Positions 17,636-26,547 of a stretch of 64,000 nt of DNA are shown one piece after another (the stretch's first letter is position 1; each line of letters opens with the position of its first letter). Made by a program: the position numbers and the translations under genes. The stretch is from positions 41,444 through 105,443 of the forward strand of contig WQBJ01000017.1 of assembly GCA_013032095.1 (NCBI GenBank), read 5' to 3'. Origin of the DNA: Ruegeria atlantica. GTDB taxonomy: Bacteria > Pseudomonadota > Alphaproteobacteria > Rhodobacterales > Rhodobacteraceae. Below the pieces are notes generated by a model, which worked only from the letters and a program-made list of their open reading frames with translations, was not told where the DNA came from and did no database searches.

Positions 17636-19279
17636 ATGAAGCGTTTAAGCTCGATCCGCCCGAGCAATCTTGTTCTGCTTGCTGCGGCCCCGTTCATCAT
17701 TTACTTGTTCGCAACCTCTTCGAAATACTTGCGGTCGCTGATTGCGATCTTAGGGATCGGCAATAACGCTGGTCCGATTTTTGTAGGGTTTCTGCTGGTT
17801 CTCGCGGCGGCCATTCTGGGTTATCTCTGCGCCAGGAACGCGCGGTTTCAAACGGCGCCGGGGTGGTTGCGTTTCTCGTCGCTGGCCGCTTTGCCGGCGG
17901 CACTGGCGCTGGTGGCTCTGGGCTTCGCTGCGCCGCAGGTGATAATGCCGTTCGCCGAGTCGGTCTTCTTTCATGCGCTCAGCGAAAACACCTCGACCCT
18001 GATAGATCGGTCCTCGCAAACCTGGGTGCTGTTTCCCGAAGTGGTTGCGCAGGTTCAAACTGGTCTTCAGGTGCTATTGGTCGCCTATGCGGTATTGGTC
18101 GCGGTCATTCTGCTTTCAAACAAGTTTCCAATTCGTCAAAGAGATTATGCCCAGCTTGGGTTTGAAATCCTGACCGGTGCGGTGCTGTTCTATCTGATGT
18201 TCATGGCGCATTGGCAGTTCGCCACCGGTGTGGCCATCACATTCCGTGCTGCCATCTTCGCTTATATCTTCGCCGCAATTCTGGGCCTGATTTGGGTCGG
18301 CCTGCAATCGTTCAAGCCGAAGGTGCGCACGACGGTTGTTTACGGCTGTATCAGCCTTGCTTTGCTGGCCATATCAGCGTTCTTTTTCATGCAGCCGCAA
18401 GTTAAGTATGAACTCATCGGCACTCTGGACGCGCGAATTGCCATCGTGCGGGGGACACCTCAGGCGCAGGCGGACATGATCCGGTTTGGTGAGTTCGAAG
18501 ACGACAAAGACCAACAATACCGCATCCGCAGTGCCCCGGACGCGGCCAGTGCGGTCGATCAGATTGAAACCGTGGACAGCGTGTCTGGGGCCTTTGTGCC
18601 GGTCGGCACCAATACCAAGGGTTACCCGGTGATCTGGCAGACACAATTTCTGCCTGACAAATACCGTAACCCAGCGCTGACTTTCGCCGTGTTTGGCTTT
18701 CTTTTGCTGGTCCTGACCGTTGGCGGTGCCCAGCATAAGCTGCACCCGCTTGCTGTAGGGGCTGAGTTCTTCGTGGACACAATCCGCGGTATTCCGATGC
18801 TGGTTATCATTCTCTATATCGGTTTACCTCTGGCGGGCGCGGTCAAAGATGCCACCGGCGGCGGTATAGACATGACAAACATGACCCGGGGTATCATTGC
18901 AATCTCGGTCGGGTATTCCGCTTATATGGCCGAAATATTCCGATCTGGCATCGAAGCCATCCCGAGGGGTCAGATCGAGGCCGGGGGATCATTGGGCCTG
19001 TCGCGCTGGCAAACTGCGCGGTTAATCATCCTGCCGCAGGCTTTGCGCATCGTGACGCCGCCTTTGGGCAACGAATTCATCGCGATGATCAAAGATACTT
19101 CACTGCTGTCGATCCTCTCAGTACGCGACATGACCCAGCGCATGCGCGAGTTTCAGGCGGCCAGCTTCCTACCCTTCGCTCCATTTAACACTGCTGCAAT
19201 CCTCTACGTTGTGATTACGCTGGGCTGCGCCAGCTTCCTGAAGTGGATTGAACGCCGCACGGCAAGAGAAGACCGATGA
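17636..19279 (+). CDS. Amino-acid-type ABC permease with long N-terminal membrane extension
   Basis: 547-residue integral membrane protein. The last ~220 residues carry the His/Glu/Gln/Arg permease domain with GIPMLVIILYIGLP and the ATPase-contact EAA loop (EAGGSLGLSRWQTARLIILP). The first ~330 residues hold several extra hydrophobic segments, with a soluble stretch around residues 265-330, so the protein is about twice the usual size. No ATP-binding protein gene is adjacent: the next gene is a GH42 enzyme, overlapping by 4 bases. The ATPase must come from elsewhere, or be shared. Confidence 0.85.
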   Translation: MKRLSSIRPSNLVLLAAAPFIIYLFATSSKYLRSLIAILGIGNNAGPIFVGFLLVLAAAILGYLCARNARFQTAPGWLRFSSLAALPAALALVALGFAAPQVIMPFAESVFFHALSENTSTLIDRSSQTWVLFPEVVAQVQTGLQVLLVAYAVLVAVILLSNKFPIRQRDYAQLGFEILTGAVLFYLMFMAHWQFATGVAITFRAAIFAYIFAAILGLIWVGLQSFKPKVRTTVVYGCISLALLAISAFFFMQPQVKYELIGTLDARIAIVRGTPQAQADMIRFGEFEDDKDQQYRIRSAPDAASAVDQIETVDSVSGAFVPVGTNTKGYPVIWQTQFLPDKYRNPALTFAVFGFLLLVLTVGGAQHKLHPLAVGAEFFVDTIRGIPMLVIILYIGLPLAGAVKDATGGGIDMTNMTRGIIAISVGYSAYMAEIFRSGIEAIPRGQIEAGGSLGLSRWQTARLIILPQALRIVTPPLGNEFIAMIKDTSLLSILSVRDMTQRMREFQAASFLPFAPFNTAAILYVVITLGCASFLKWIERRTAREDR

Positions 19280-21240
19280 GCAAACTGGAGCTAGGTGTCT
19301 GCTATTACCCTGAACAATGGGATCGGTCGCTCTGGCGAGAGGACGCGCAGCGTATGGCCGAGATGGGCTTGGATTGGGTACGCATCGCCGAGTTTACATG
19401 GGGTCTGATCGAGCCCAAGCGTGGGACCTTTCAGTGGGATTGGCTGGATGAAGTGATCGACGTTCTGGGCGAGGCAGGACTGCGTGTCATGATGTCTACG
19501 CCCACTGCGGCACCACCGAAATGGTTGATTGACGAGCACCCCGAAATCTTACCAGTTGGGGCTGATGGAAAGGTGCGGAGCTTTGGCTCGCGAAGGCATT
19601 ACTGCTTCTCCAGCGAGGTTTTTCTGGCCGAGGCGCGCCGGATCGCCACCGAATACGCCCGCCGATACGGTCAAAACCCATATGTCCACGCCTGGCAGAT
19701 CGACAACGAGTATAATGACCACGATACGGTGCTAAGCTATTCAGACGCCGCGCGAGACGGGTTCCGACGCTGGCTGGCAGAGCGATATGGCTCGATTGAT
19801 ACCCTGAACAAAACTTGGGGGACGGTGTTCTGGGGCGCACTCTATTCCAGTTTCGACCAGATAGAATTGCCGAACGGGGTGGTGGCCAGCCCCAACCCAA
19901 CCCATGCGCTAGACTTCGCGCGCTATTCCTCGGACCGGGTGCGGCTGTTCAATCGGACGCAAGTGGATGTGCTGCGAGAATTCTCTCCGGGCGTGGATAT
20001 CACCCACAATTTTATGGCGGGCAGCTTTGAGTTCGACCACTACGCCGTAGCCGCCGATCTGGATATTGTCGGGTTCGACAGTTATCCGCTGGGCAATCTG
20101 CTGGGCTCGACTCTGTCTGACGAGGAAAAGCGCCGCTATTTGCGAACGGGCGCACCAGATTATCAGGGATTTCATTGCGATCTATATCGATCTCAGGGCA
20201 AAGGGCGTTTGTGGGTGCTGGAGCAGCAGCCTGGTCCGGTGGACTGGGCCGAGAAAAACCCTTCACCCGCAGATGGCATGGTGCGCCTTTGGACTTGGGC
20301 GGCCTATGCCCACGGAGCGCAGGCGGTGATGTTCTTCCGCTGGCGGCAGGCCAAATTCGCGCAGGAGCAATATCATACCGCGCTGCTGCGCGCTGACGGC
20401 AGTCAGGATCAAGCGGCGGTAGAATTGGCTCAAGTCGTATCCGAGCGTGCTGCCTTACCAGAAGCCACGCGTGTAAGGGCACAGGTGGCCATGTTGCTGG
20501 ACTACGAGTCCATTTGGGCGGCGGATATTCTACCGCATGATGACGCCTTTCCGAATGCTCAGATTCTTCGCGAATGGTATGCAGGACTGCGTGCGCTAGG
20601 TGTCGAATTGGATTTTGTTGGACCGCGGGACGATCTGACCGGATATGCCTTGATCGTTATCCCGCAAAGCATGATCGTCTCACCCGGACTCGCGGCGCGT
20701 CTGATGGACAGCCAAGCCAAACTTCTGGTCGGCGCGCGCGCAGGGAGCCAGATGAACAACATGCATACGCCACCGAATTTGCCCCCCGGTGAATTGACCG
20801 ATTTGGTCGGTGTTAAGGTTCAGCGCGTTGAATCGCTTCCGGATCTGGCGGGTGAAACAGTTCGTCTTGAGGATGGTACGACGCATGAATTTACCGGTTG
20901 GCGCGAAATCATCGAGACCAGGGAAACTGTAGTAGCCTGCTTTTCCAGCGCATACCGGGATGGCAGCCCGGCGATTGTGCGCTCGGACCGAGCGACGTAT
21001 TTGGCGATGATCCCGCGCGGACCCTTGTTGCAAGCTGTTCTGGCCAATACGCTTAACTGGGCAAACATCCCTACCTCACACTGCGGTCCGGATTTGCGGA
21101 TCACCTATCGCGGAGAGTTGGGGTTTGCCTTTAACTACGGCACAACCGCGCTGTCGCTGCCGGAGGACAGCGCGCGCGCGTATCTGTTTGGAGGTTCGGA
21201 AATCCCGCCTTATGGGGTTTCGGTCTGGCGAGACTTGTAA
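19276..21240 (+). CDS. GH42 beta-galactosidase (first copy)
   Basis: 654-residue glycoside hydrolase family 42 enzyme that hydrolyses terminal beta-galactosides. It starts GVCYYPEQW. The acid/base is E145 (AWQIDNEY) and the nucleophile E316 (VLEQQPGPVDW). No signal peptide is visible, so it acts in the cytoplasm on imported oligosaccharides. It is the last gene of the LacI-controlled operon, overlapping the permease gene by 4 bases, and it faces a second GH42 gene on the other strand. The two share many motifs but differ clearly, so they are paralogues and not a recent duplication. Confidence 0.93.
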   Translation: MSKLELGVCYYPEQWDRSLWREDAQRMAEMGLDWVRIAEFTWGLIEPKRGTFQWDWLDEVIDVLGEAGLRVMMSTPTAAPPKWLIDEHPEILPVGADGKVRSFGSRRHYCFSSEVFLAEARRIATEYARRYGQNPYVHAWQIDNEYNDHDTVLSYSDAARDGFRRWLAERYGSIDTLNKTWGTVFWGALYSSFDQIELPNGVVASPNPTHALDFARYSSDRVRLFNRTQVDVLREFSPGVDITHNFMAGSFEFDHYAVAADLDIVGFDSYPLGNLLGSTLSDEEKRRYLRTGAPDYQGFHCDLYRSQGKGRLWVLEQQPGPVDWAEKNPSPADGMVRLWTWAAYAHGAQAVMFFRWRQAKFAQEQYHTALLRADGSQDQAAVELAQVVSERAALPEATRVRAQVAMLLDYESIWAADILPHDDAFPNAQILREWYAGLRALGVELDFVGPRDDLTGYALIVIPQSMIVSPGLAARLMDSQAKLLVGARAGSQMNNMHTPPNLPPGELTDLVGVKVQRVESLPDLAGETVRLEDGTTHEFTGWREIIETRETVVACFSSAYRDGSPAIVRSDRATYLAMIPRGPLLQAVLANTLNWANIPTSHCGPDLRITYRGELGFAFNYGTTALSLPEDSARAYLFGGSEIPPYGVSVWRDL

Positions 21241-21506
21241 CCTTACTGGGCGACCAAACCCGTTGGCTACACAGTATAATTGATTGGCGTCATCAGTTTA
21301 TACAGACAGGCCGACCACGAAGCTTTAGCGCATTGGGTTATTAAGGTGAGAACAACATACTGGTGTAGTCAGCAATCTGCCGACCTCGGTTAATCAGGAG
21401 TTCGAAATCCCGACTAGCTATCCGACGATACCTGCAAGGAATGCCTTACCGAAACCCATCCGGGCGATTCTCTGGCCAACCCAATCCGCGGTAATTACTT
21501 TGAGAG

Positions 21507-23426
21507 TCACCCCTTATTTGGCGTCCCTTTGTCTAGAATGAGCACGTTGCAGGGTGCGATTTCGTATCCGCTCCAAACAACAGGCGAAGCATTGTAGTTG
21601 ATCAGGAAGACGTGTTGTTCGGTTTCGCGTCTCCGCAGCCCCTTGGGTACCGGGTACAAATCCAACCCGGTGTTTTTCGCGGCCATTGTGATGACACGAT
21701 CCCAAAGTTCCTCATCTGGAAATCCTGAAAGATACCACAGACCTTTTTCGCCCTTTAACGCAGCTGTTCCGTCTGAATACGTCAACAGGTCGGCGGCTTC
21801 GCCAGATAAGCGATCGACCCAGTGTTGTGCGGACCCACCACCATCAACATCGCGTCGCACGTTGGGGGGCAAAGTTTCGACCAGATCGACCTCGCAATCC
21901 AGCCCGGAAAGTCCCGGTCGTCCTGAGTCTGGGATTTGGAAATCATGCGTGATAGCGCCGCTACGAGGGCCAAGGATGGCCAGATTGCAATTCTCTGTTA
22001 GGCTTTTTTCCAGATGACCATCCAGCGTGGCCAGGCCAGGAGCAAGGATCAGCTTGTATCCTGCCAAGGGCTCGTTGGTCGTCGAGATGAAATCTACTGA
22101 CAGTCCGGCCCGCCGTAATGCGCGATAGGCCGAGAACACCAGGCGGAAATAGTTGAACCCGGCCCCCTGCGGCTGTGTGTTCCACGCCCAGTCCGAGGCG
22201 TAATCGAACAGAATGGCCACATCCGCCTGCGTCTGGGTGACTGCGCCCAGTTGAACCAGATCACTGGCAGTCTGGCGCGCCTCGGACAGTGCAGGCGCGG
22301 GTTCGTTATTCGGTGTCAGCAATCCCGCATGCATTTGTTCTTGCGCAAACGGAGCCTGCCGCCAGCGGAAATAACTGACCACTTCAGCCCCATGCGCCAC
22401 GGCCTCAAGCGACCACAGGCGCACCATTCCGGGCAGAGGGGCCGGATTGTAGGGTGCCCAATTCACCGGGCCGGGTTGCTGCTCCATCACCCACCAGCGA
22501 CCCCGGCCAACAGCACGGTAGAGATCGTGGTGAAAGGCCTGCATATCGGGGTCGCCCTGTTGCAGAAACGCGGTTTTATGCGCGTCATCCGCCTCGAGCC
22601 GGTCAGACAGGAACCCGATCGGATAACTGTCCCAAGTGGCGATATCCAAATCCTCACCCACTTGGAAATGGTCGAAATCAAGTATCCGGCCCATGTAGTT
22701 GTGCAAAAGCGGTGCGTCGGTCAGCGGCCGCAGTACATCGACCTGCGCTTTGTTAAACGCCACCACCTGATCTGAGCTGAACCGGCGGAAGGCCAGGACA
22801 TGCGCGGGATTTGGCTCGGTCACGGTCAAGTTGGGCAGGTCGATCTGTTCGAAACTGTCATATTCCATCGACCAGAACACATTTCCCCAGGTCTCGTTGA
22901 GGACATCGACCGTGCCATAGTGGTCCGCCAGCCAGCGCCGAAACGCACGCAAGGCAGGCTGACTAAAGCTGACCGTCGTATCGTGGCAGCCATATTCATT
23001 GTCGATCTGCCACGCGGCAACATGCGCGTTGCGGCCATAGCGTTCGCCCATGACCCGCGCGATGCGAGCGCATTCCTCGATATAACCTTGATGGCTAAAG
23101 CAATAGTGTCTGCGCGAGCCGAACTTGCGGGGCTGCCCCTGCGCATCGATGGCCAGCATGTCGGGGTGTTTCTCAAGCATCCACCGTGGCGGTGTCGCTG
23201 TGGGCGTACCCAGCACGACCTTAAGGCCTGCTGCGCCCAGTACGTCAATCGCCCGGTCCAGCCAGTCAAATTGCAGATCGCCAGGCGTAGGTTCCATCCG
23301 AGTCCAGGCAAATTCACCGATCCGGACCCAGGTCAAGCCGGCTTCCACCATAAGGGCGGCGTCTTCGGCCCACATCTCTTCGGGCCAGTGTTCGGGGTAA
23401 TAGCAAACGCCAAGTTCGGGGTTCAT
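21507..23426 (-). CDS. GH42 beta-galactosidase (second copy)
   Basis: 639-residue GH42 enzyme of the galactoside operon. Acid/base E144 (AWQIDNEYG) and nucleophile E315 (VMEQQPGPVNW) are both in place. It is cytoplasmic, with no signal peptide. It is the last gene of a minus-strand operon that begins with an ABC importer, and its ATG overlaps the SMP-30 stop by 4 bases. Galactose released here would enter the oxidative galactose pathway encoded upstream. The 266 bases between this gene and the first GH42 gene hold no gene and no clear terminator that I can see. Confidence 0.93.
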   Translation of the reverse strand: MNPELGVCYYPEHWPEEMWAEDAALMVEAGLTWVRIGEFAWTRMEPTPGDLQFDWLDRAIDVLGAAGLKVVLGTPTATPPRWMLEKHPDMLAIDAQGQPRKFGSRRHYCFSHQGYIEECARIARVMGERYGRNAHVAAWQIDNEYGCHDTTVSFSQPALRAFRRWLADHYGTVDVLNETWGNVFWSMEYDSFEQIDLPNLTVTEPNPAHVLAFRRFSSDQVVAFNKAQVDVLRPLTDAPLLHNYMGRILDFDHFQVGEDLDIATWDSYPIGFLSDRLEADDAHKTAFLQQGDPDMQAFHHDLYRAVGRGRWWVMEQQPGPVNWAPYNPAPLPGMVRLWSLEAVAHGAEVVSYFRWRQAPFAQEQMHAGLLTPNNEPAPALSEARQTASDLVQLGAVTQTQADVAILFDYASDWAWNTQPQGAGFNYFRLVFSAYRALRRAGLSVDFISTTNEPLAGYKLILAPGLATLDGHLEKSLTENCNLAILGPRSGAITHDFQIPDSGRPGLSGLDCEVDLVETLPPNVRRDVDGGGSAQHWVDRLSGEAADLLTYSDGTAALKGEKGLWYLSGFPDEELWDRVITMAAKNTGLDLYPVPKGLRRRETEQHVFLINYNASPVVWSGYEIAPCNVLILDKGTPNKG

Positions 23427-24283
23427 AGGACGACTCTGTGCTCGGCCTGCCCTTTGCCTGCGCCGGTGGCAGCAAAGGTCATGCCATTTTTGGGTTTCGC
23501 AGCAAGCGTATCAGCGTCAAGCCCTTCACGCGCTGTGGTGCAGAACAGGGTGGTCAGATATTCGCCACCGAAAGCCGGGCACGAAGTGTGTGCAGCACCA
23601 AACGTAACGCTCGTCAGGAACTGACCCGCAGGGGTATAGGCGGCGACACGGCTTGCCCCCCATTGCGCAATCCAGATGTTGCCATCAGCATCGACTACCG
23701 CTCCATCAGGGTTCAAACAATCGACCCGAAGGTCTAGGAACACTACGCTATCGCCCTCGGGCCAGCCGGTCGCGGGGTTCAAGGACCAGCGCATGACCTG
23801 TTTCACTACGGTGTCTGCGTAATAGACGCAGGATTGGTCTGGCGCGAAACAGATGGCGTTCGAGATGGTGACATTCGGCACCAGTTGGCGTAGCTTGCCG
23901 CGCCAATAGCGGTAGATTGCACCGGCTTCAGGCTCGGCGCCTTTACCCATCGTCCCGATCCAGAACCCTCCCCACGGGTCCGCCCGCCCGTCATTCGAAC
24001 GGGTGGCCGGATTGTCGGCCTCAAGCGGTGTGACCAGTTCTTTCTGGCCGGTCTTAAGGTCAAATCGCCAGAGCCCGGTTTCAGAGGCCACCAAAAGCGT
24101 ATCCCGGTCGACCCAGCCTGCGGCAGACACATGTTCGTCGAACTGCCAACTGCGTTGTGCGCCGTTCTCTCGTGTCATCAGGCGTTCTCCGACGATATCG
24201 AACCAGAAAAGTTGTTGCCGTTCCGGATGCCACAAGGGCCCTTCGCCCAACTCGCAGGGGCGATCGTCGTAGACGAAACTCAT
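23423..24283 (-). CDS. SMP-30/gluconolactonase-family lactonase
   Basis: 286-residue six-bladed beta-propeller of the SMP-30/gluconolactonase family. The metal-binding residues of the family are recognisable: Glu in LGEGPLWHPE, Asn in SNDGRADPWGG, and Asp in DADGNIWIAQWG. In this operon the likely substrate is D-galactono-lactone, giving D-galactonate. Arabinono- or fucono-lactone are also possible. Its start overlaps the dgoA stop by 4 bases and its stop overlaps the GH42 start, so it is translationally coupled on both sides. Confidence 0.87.
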   Translation of the reverse strand: MSFVYDDRPCELGEGPLWHPERQQLFWFDIVGERLMTRENGAQRSWQFDEHVSAAGWVDRDTLLVASETGLWRFDLKTGQKELVTPLEADNPATRSNDGRADPWGGFWIGTMGKGAEPEAGAIYRYWRGKLRQLVPNVTISNAICFAPDQSCVYYADTVVKQVMRWSLNPATGWPEGDSVVFLDLRVDCLNPDGAVVDADGNIWIAQWGASRVAAYTPAGQFLTSVTFGAAHTSCPAFGGEYLTTLFCTTAREGLDADTLAAKPKNGMTFAATGAGKGQAEHRVVL

Positions 24284-24885
24284 CCGGCGGCCTCATCATA
24301 GGCGGCCACGATCCGCGCCGCTCGGTCTGCGACCTCAGAGACAGCCATCCCGGGTTTGAACAGCGCTGATCCGATGCCGAACCCGTCTGCGCTGGCTTTG
24401 ATCCACTCACCGAAATTCTCGGGACCTGCTCCGCCGACGGCGTAGACCTTCGTGCCTATGGGTAACACCGCGCGCAAGGCGGACAGCCCTGCCGGACCAG
24501 CCAGCGCGCCGGGGAACAGTTTCAGCCCCGTTGCCCCGGCTTTGAGCGCCGCGAAGGCCTCGGTCGGGGTGAAGATTCCAGGCCAGCTTTCCAGACCCAG
24601 TTGATGGGTGTGTGAGATCACCTGCGCGTCGCAATTCGGCGACACGATCAGCTTACCGCCAACTCCGGCCACGGCATCGACCTGTTCGGTCGTCAGAACG
24701 GTGCCAGCGCCGATGAGGGCGTGGTCCCCAAATTCGCGGGCTATTAGGCCGATTGAGTCCAATGGATCAGGCGAATTCAGTGGCACTTCGATCTTGTCGA
24801 TACCTGCGTCGATCAGGGCCTGTCCTGTGGCCGCAGCGTCAGAAGGGGTCAGGCCACGTAGAATGGCGATGATGGAACGGCTCAT
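24280..24885 (-). CDS. dgoA: 2-dehydro-3-deoxy-6-phosphogalactonate aldolase
   Basis: 201-residue KDPG/KDPGal aldolase that splits 2-keto-3-deoxy-6-phosphogalactonate into pyruvate and glyceraldehyde 3-phosphate. The Schiff-base lysine is in TGLKLFPG, and a catalytic Glu is in KIEVPLNSP; the LNSP form is the one found in the galactonate enzymes. ATG 24885 is chosen because it begins MSRSIIAILRG and overlaps the dgoK stop by 4 bases; an upstream start would run deep into dgoK. The neighbouring kinase supports the galactonate assignment over KDPG aldolase. Confidence 0.92.
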   Translation of the reverse strand: MSRSIIAILRGLTPSDAAATGQALIDAGIDKIEVPLNSPDPLDSIGLIAREFGDHALIGAGTVLTTEQVDAVAGVGGKLIVSPNCDAQVISHTHQLGLESWPGIFTPTEAFAALKAGATGLKLFPGALAGPAGLSALRAVLPIGTKVYAVGGAGPENFGEWIKASADGFGIGSALFKPGMAVSEVADRAARIVAAYDEAAG

Positions 24886-25775
24886 GCGGTTTGCCTTGCT
24901 AGTTTGCGGGCCTGCATCAGGCCGGTCAGGGTGCATTGCGTACTGTTTGCGGTTTCCACGAACGCACCCTGTTGTTTCAACGCTTTGGCGTAAATGTCGG
25001 ACAGGTCATCGGCCCCGACGATCGCCAGTTGTTGACCCAGCCAATAGGGTCGGGTGGCCGCCAGTTCGGCACCGATCAGAAAGCCGGAAAGCTGCGCCTT
25101 GGCCACGCCGCCATCCTGTCCTTGAAGCAAGTCTGCCGCGCGCAGGCCAAACAGACGTGCAGCCAGTTGTTCCGGTTTGGAGAGGGCATCCGCCGCAGCC
25201 TCGGCAAAGGCGGCATCGTCCCAACCGTCGCTGACCGAGTGTTTCAGCACCGATTGTCCGCGCAGCAGATCGAACATTTCGCCGGTCATAAAGGTACGAA
25301 AGCTGACGACTTCGCTGGCGCTGACCTGTACCCATTTGGTGTGCGTGCCTGGCAGGCAGATCACCCCGTCCCAGTTCGGACGGCTAGACAGAAAACCTGA
25401 AATCTGGGTTTCTTCGCCGCGCATGACGTCTGGAGGCAACATCTGTTTCAATCCGGGCACCACAAAGGCCCGGATGCGAGGGTCCGTATCCGGAACCCGG
25501 AAAGGAGCGACTGGAGTGGGGTCGCAGGGAACCGCGGAGTATGGGGCCTCGACCCAACCCTGCCGGGCGCCGACCATGCCGCAGGCGACCACGTCAATCG
25601 GAGCCTCGCCCAGCCAACCCTCAATCAATTCGAACAGGGCACTTTCGAACTCATCCCGCTTTACGCGCGCCATGCCATTATCCGACTGAGCCTGGTCCAG
25701 CACCATGTCGCCCTGCATGGCCCATGCACGCAGATGAGACGTTCCCCAATCGACAGCAATCCATTCTGTATTCAT
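24882..25775 (-). CDS. dgoK: 2-dehydro-3-deoxygalactonokinase
   Basis: 297-residue DgoK-family sugar-acid kinase that phosphorylates 2-keto-3-deoxygalactonate with ATP. The N-terminal AVDWGTSHLRAW and later GTHTKWV and FMTGEMFDLL motifs are typical of this family. It sits between the SDR gene (4 bases upstream) and dgoA (4-base overlap). It supplies the substrate of the aldolase in the De Ley-Doudoroff pathway. Confidence 0.93.
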   Translation of the reverse strand: MNTEWIAVDWGTSHLRAWAMQGDMVLDQAQSDNGMARVKRDEFESALFELIEGWLGEAPIDVVACGMVGARQGWVEAPYSAVPCDPTPVAPFRVPDTDPRIRAFVVPGLKQMLPPDVMRGEETQISGFLSSRPNWDGVICLPGTHTKWVQVSASEVVSFRTFMTGEMFDLLRGQSVLKHSVSDGWDDAAFAEAAADALSKPEQLAARLFGLRAADLLQGQDGGVAKAQLSGFLIGAELAATRPYWLGQQLAIVGADDLSDIYAKALKQQGAFVETANSTQCTLTGLMQARKLARQTA

Positions 25776-25779
25776 GGCT

Positions 25780-26547
25780 CTACCCCGTTACGACGACGCC
25801 GCCATCAACGGCCACGCACTGACCGGTCATGGCCCGACTGGCTTGAGAGGCCAGAAACAATGTCGGCGCGATCATGTCTTCTGGTGTCAGGTGTTCTTTC
25901 AGGCATTGGCGGTCCAGATGGGCGGCTAAATCCGCGGGCGTGGCCCACATATCCAGCTGCTTCTGCGTCAGAACCCAGCCCGGAGCCAGCGCATTGACCC
26001 GGATGTTCTGCGGCCCCAATTCTCGGGCCAAGGACCGCGTCATGCCCGTAATCCCGGCATTCGAGGTGGTGTAGATTGGATAACCCGCATTGCCCATCAT
26101 ATAGCTGATCGAGCTGAAATTGACGATTGCCCCACCTTTGCCCTGCATCTGGCGCACGGCCTCCTGACAGGCGAAGTAATAGGCCTTGAGGTTCACCTCG
26201 ATCATCCAATCCCAGAATTCGGTGGTGGTTTCTTCCAGCGAGTGGCGTTTGTCGTTGGCCGCGTTGTTGATCAGCACATTCAGCGGGCCATGCGCTTCGG
26301 CGGCCTTTTGCATGGTGGCGTGCAGTAACTCCGTATCCGTCATGTCGCCCTGCATGAACAAAGGCGCTCGACCGTGTTTGTCGCGCATTTCGTCGACAAA
26401 CGCACTGGCGTCCGAACGTCCGATAAAGGCCACGTTGGCGCCCTGCGCCAGGAACCCGTCGGTTAGAGCCGCGCCAACACCGGAACCGCCGCCGGTAATA
26501 TAGACCGAAGCGCCGTTGAGATCGTGAAAGGTGGCTGGTTGGTCCAT
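25780..26547 (-). CDS. SDR-family oxidoreductase, probable sugar dehydrogenase, YxxxN active site
   Basis: 255-residue short-chain dehydrogenase. The Rossmann motif GGGSGVG and the NNAAN segment are present, with catalytic Ser S146 and Tyr Y159. The lysine of the usual Y-x3-K motif is replaced by N163 (YTTSN, codon AAT). The position in the operon suggests oxidation of galactose to galactonolactone. The missing lysine makes this less certain: the enzyme may use another residue, be impaired, or act at another step. Its start shares one base with the dehydratase stop. Confidence 0.82.
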   Translation of the reverse strand: MDQPATFHDLNGASVYITGGGSGVGAALTDGFLAQGANVAFIGRSDASAFVDEMRDKHGRAPLFMQGDMTDTELLHATMQKAAEAHGPLNVLINNAANDKRHSLEETTTEFWDWMIEVNLKAYYFACQEAVRQMQGKGGAIVNFSSISYMMGNAGYPIYTTSNAGITGMTRSLARELGPQNIRVNALAPGWVLTQKQLDMWATPADLAAHLDRQCLKEHLTPEDMIAPTLFLASQASRAMTGQCVAVDGGVVVTG

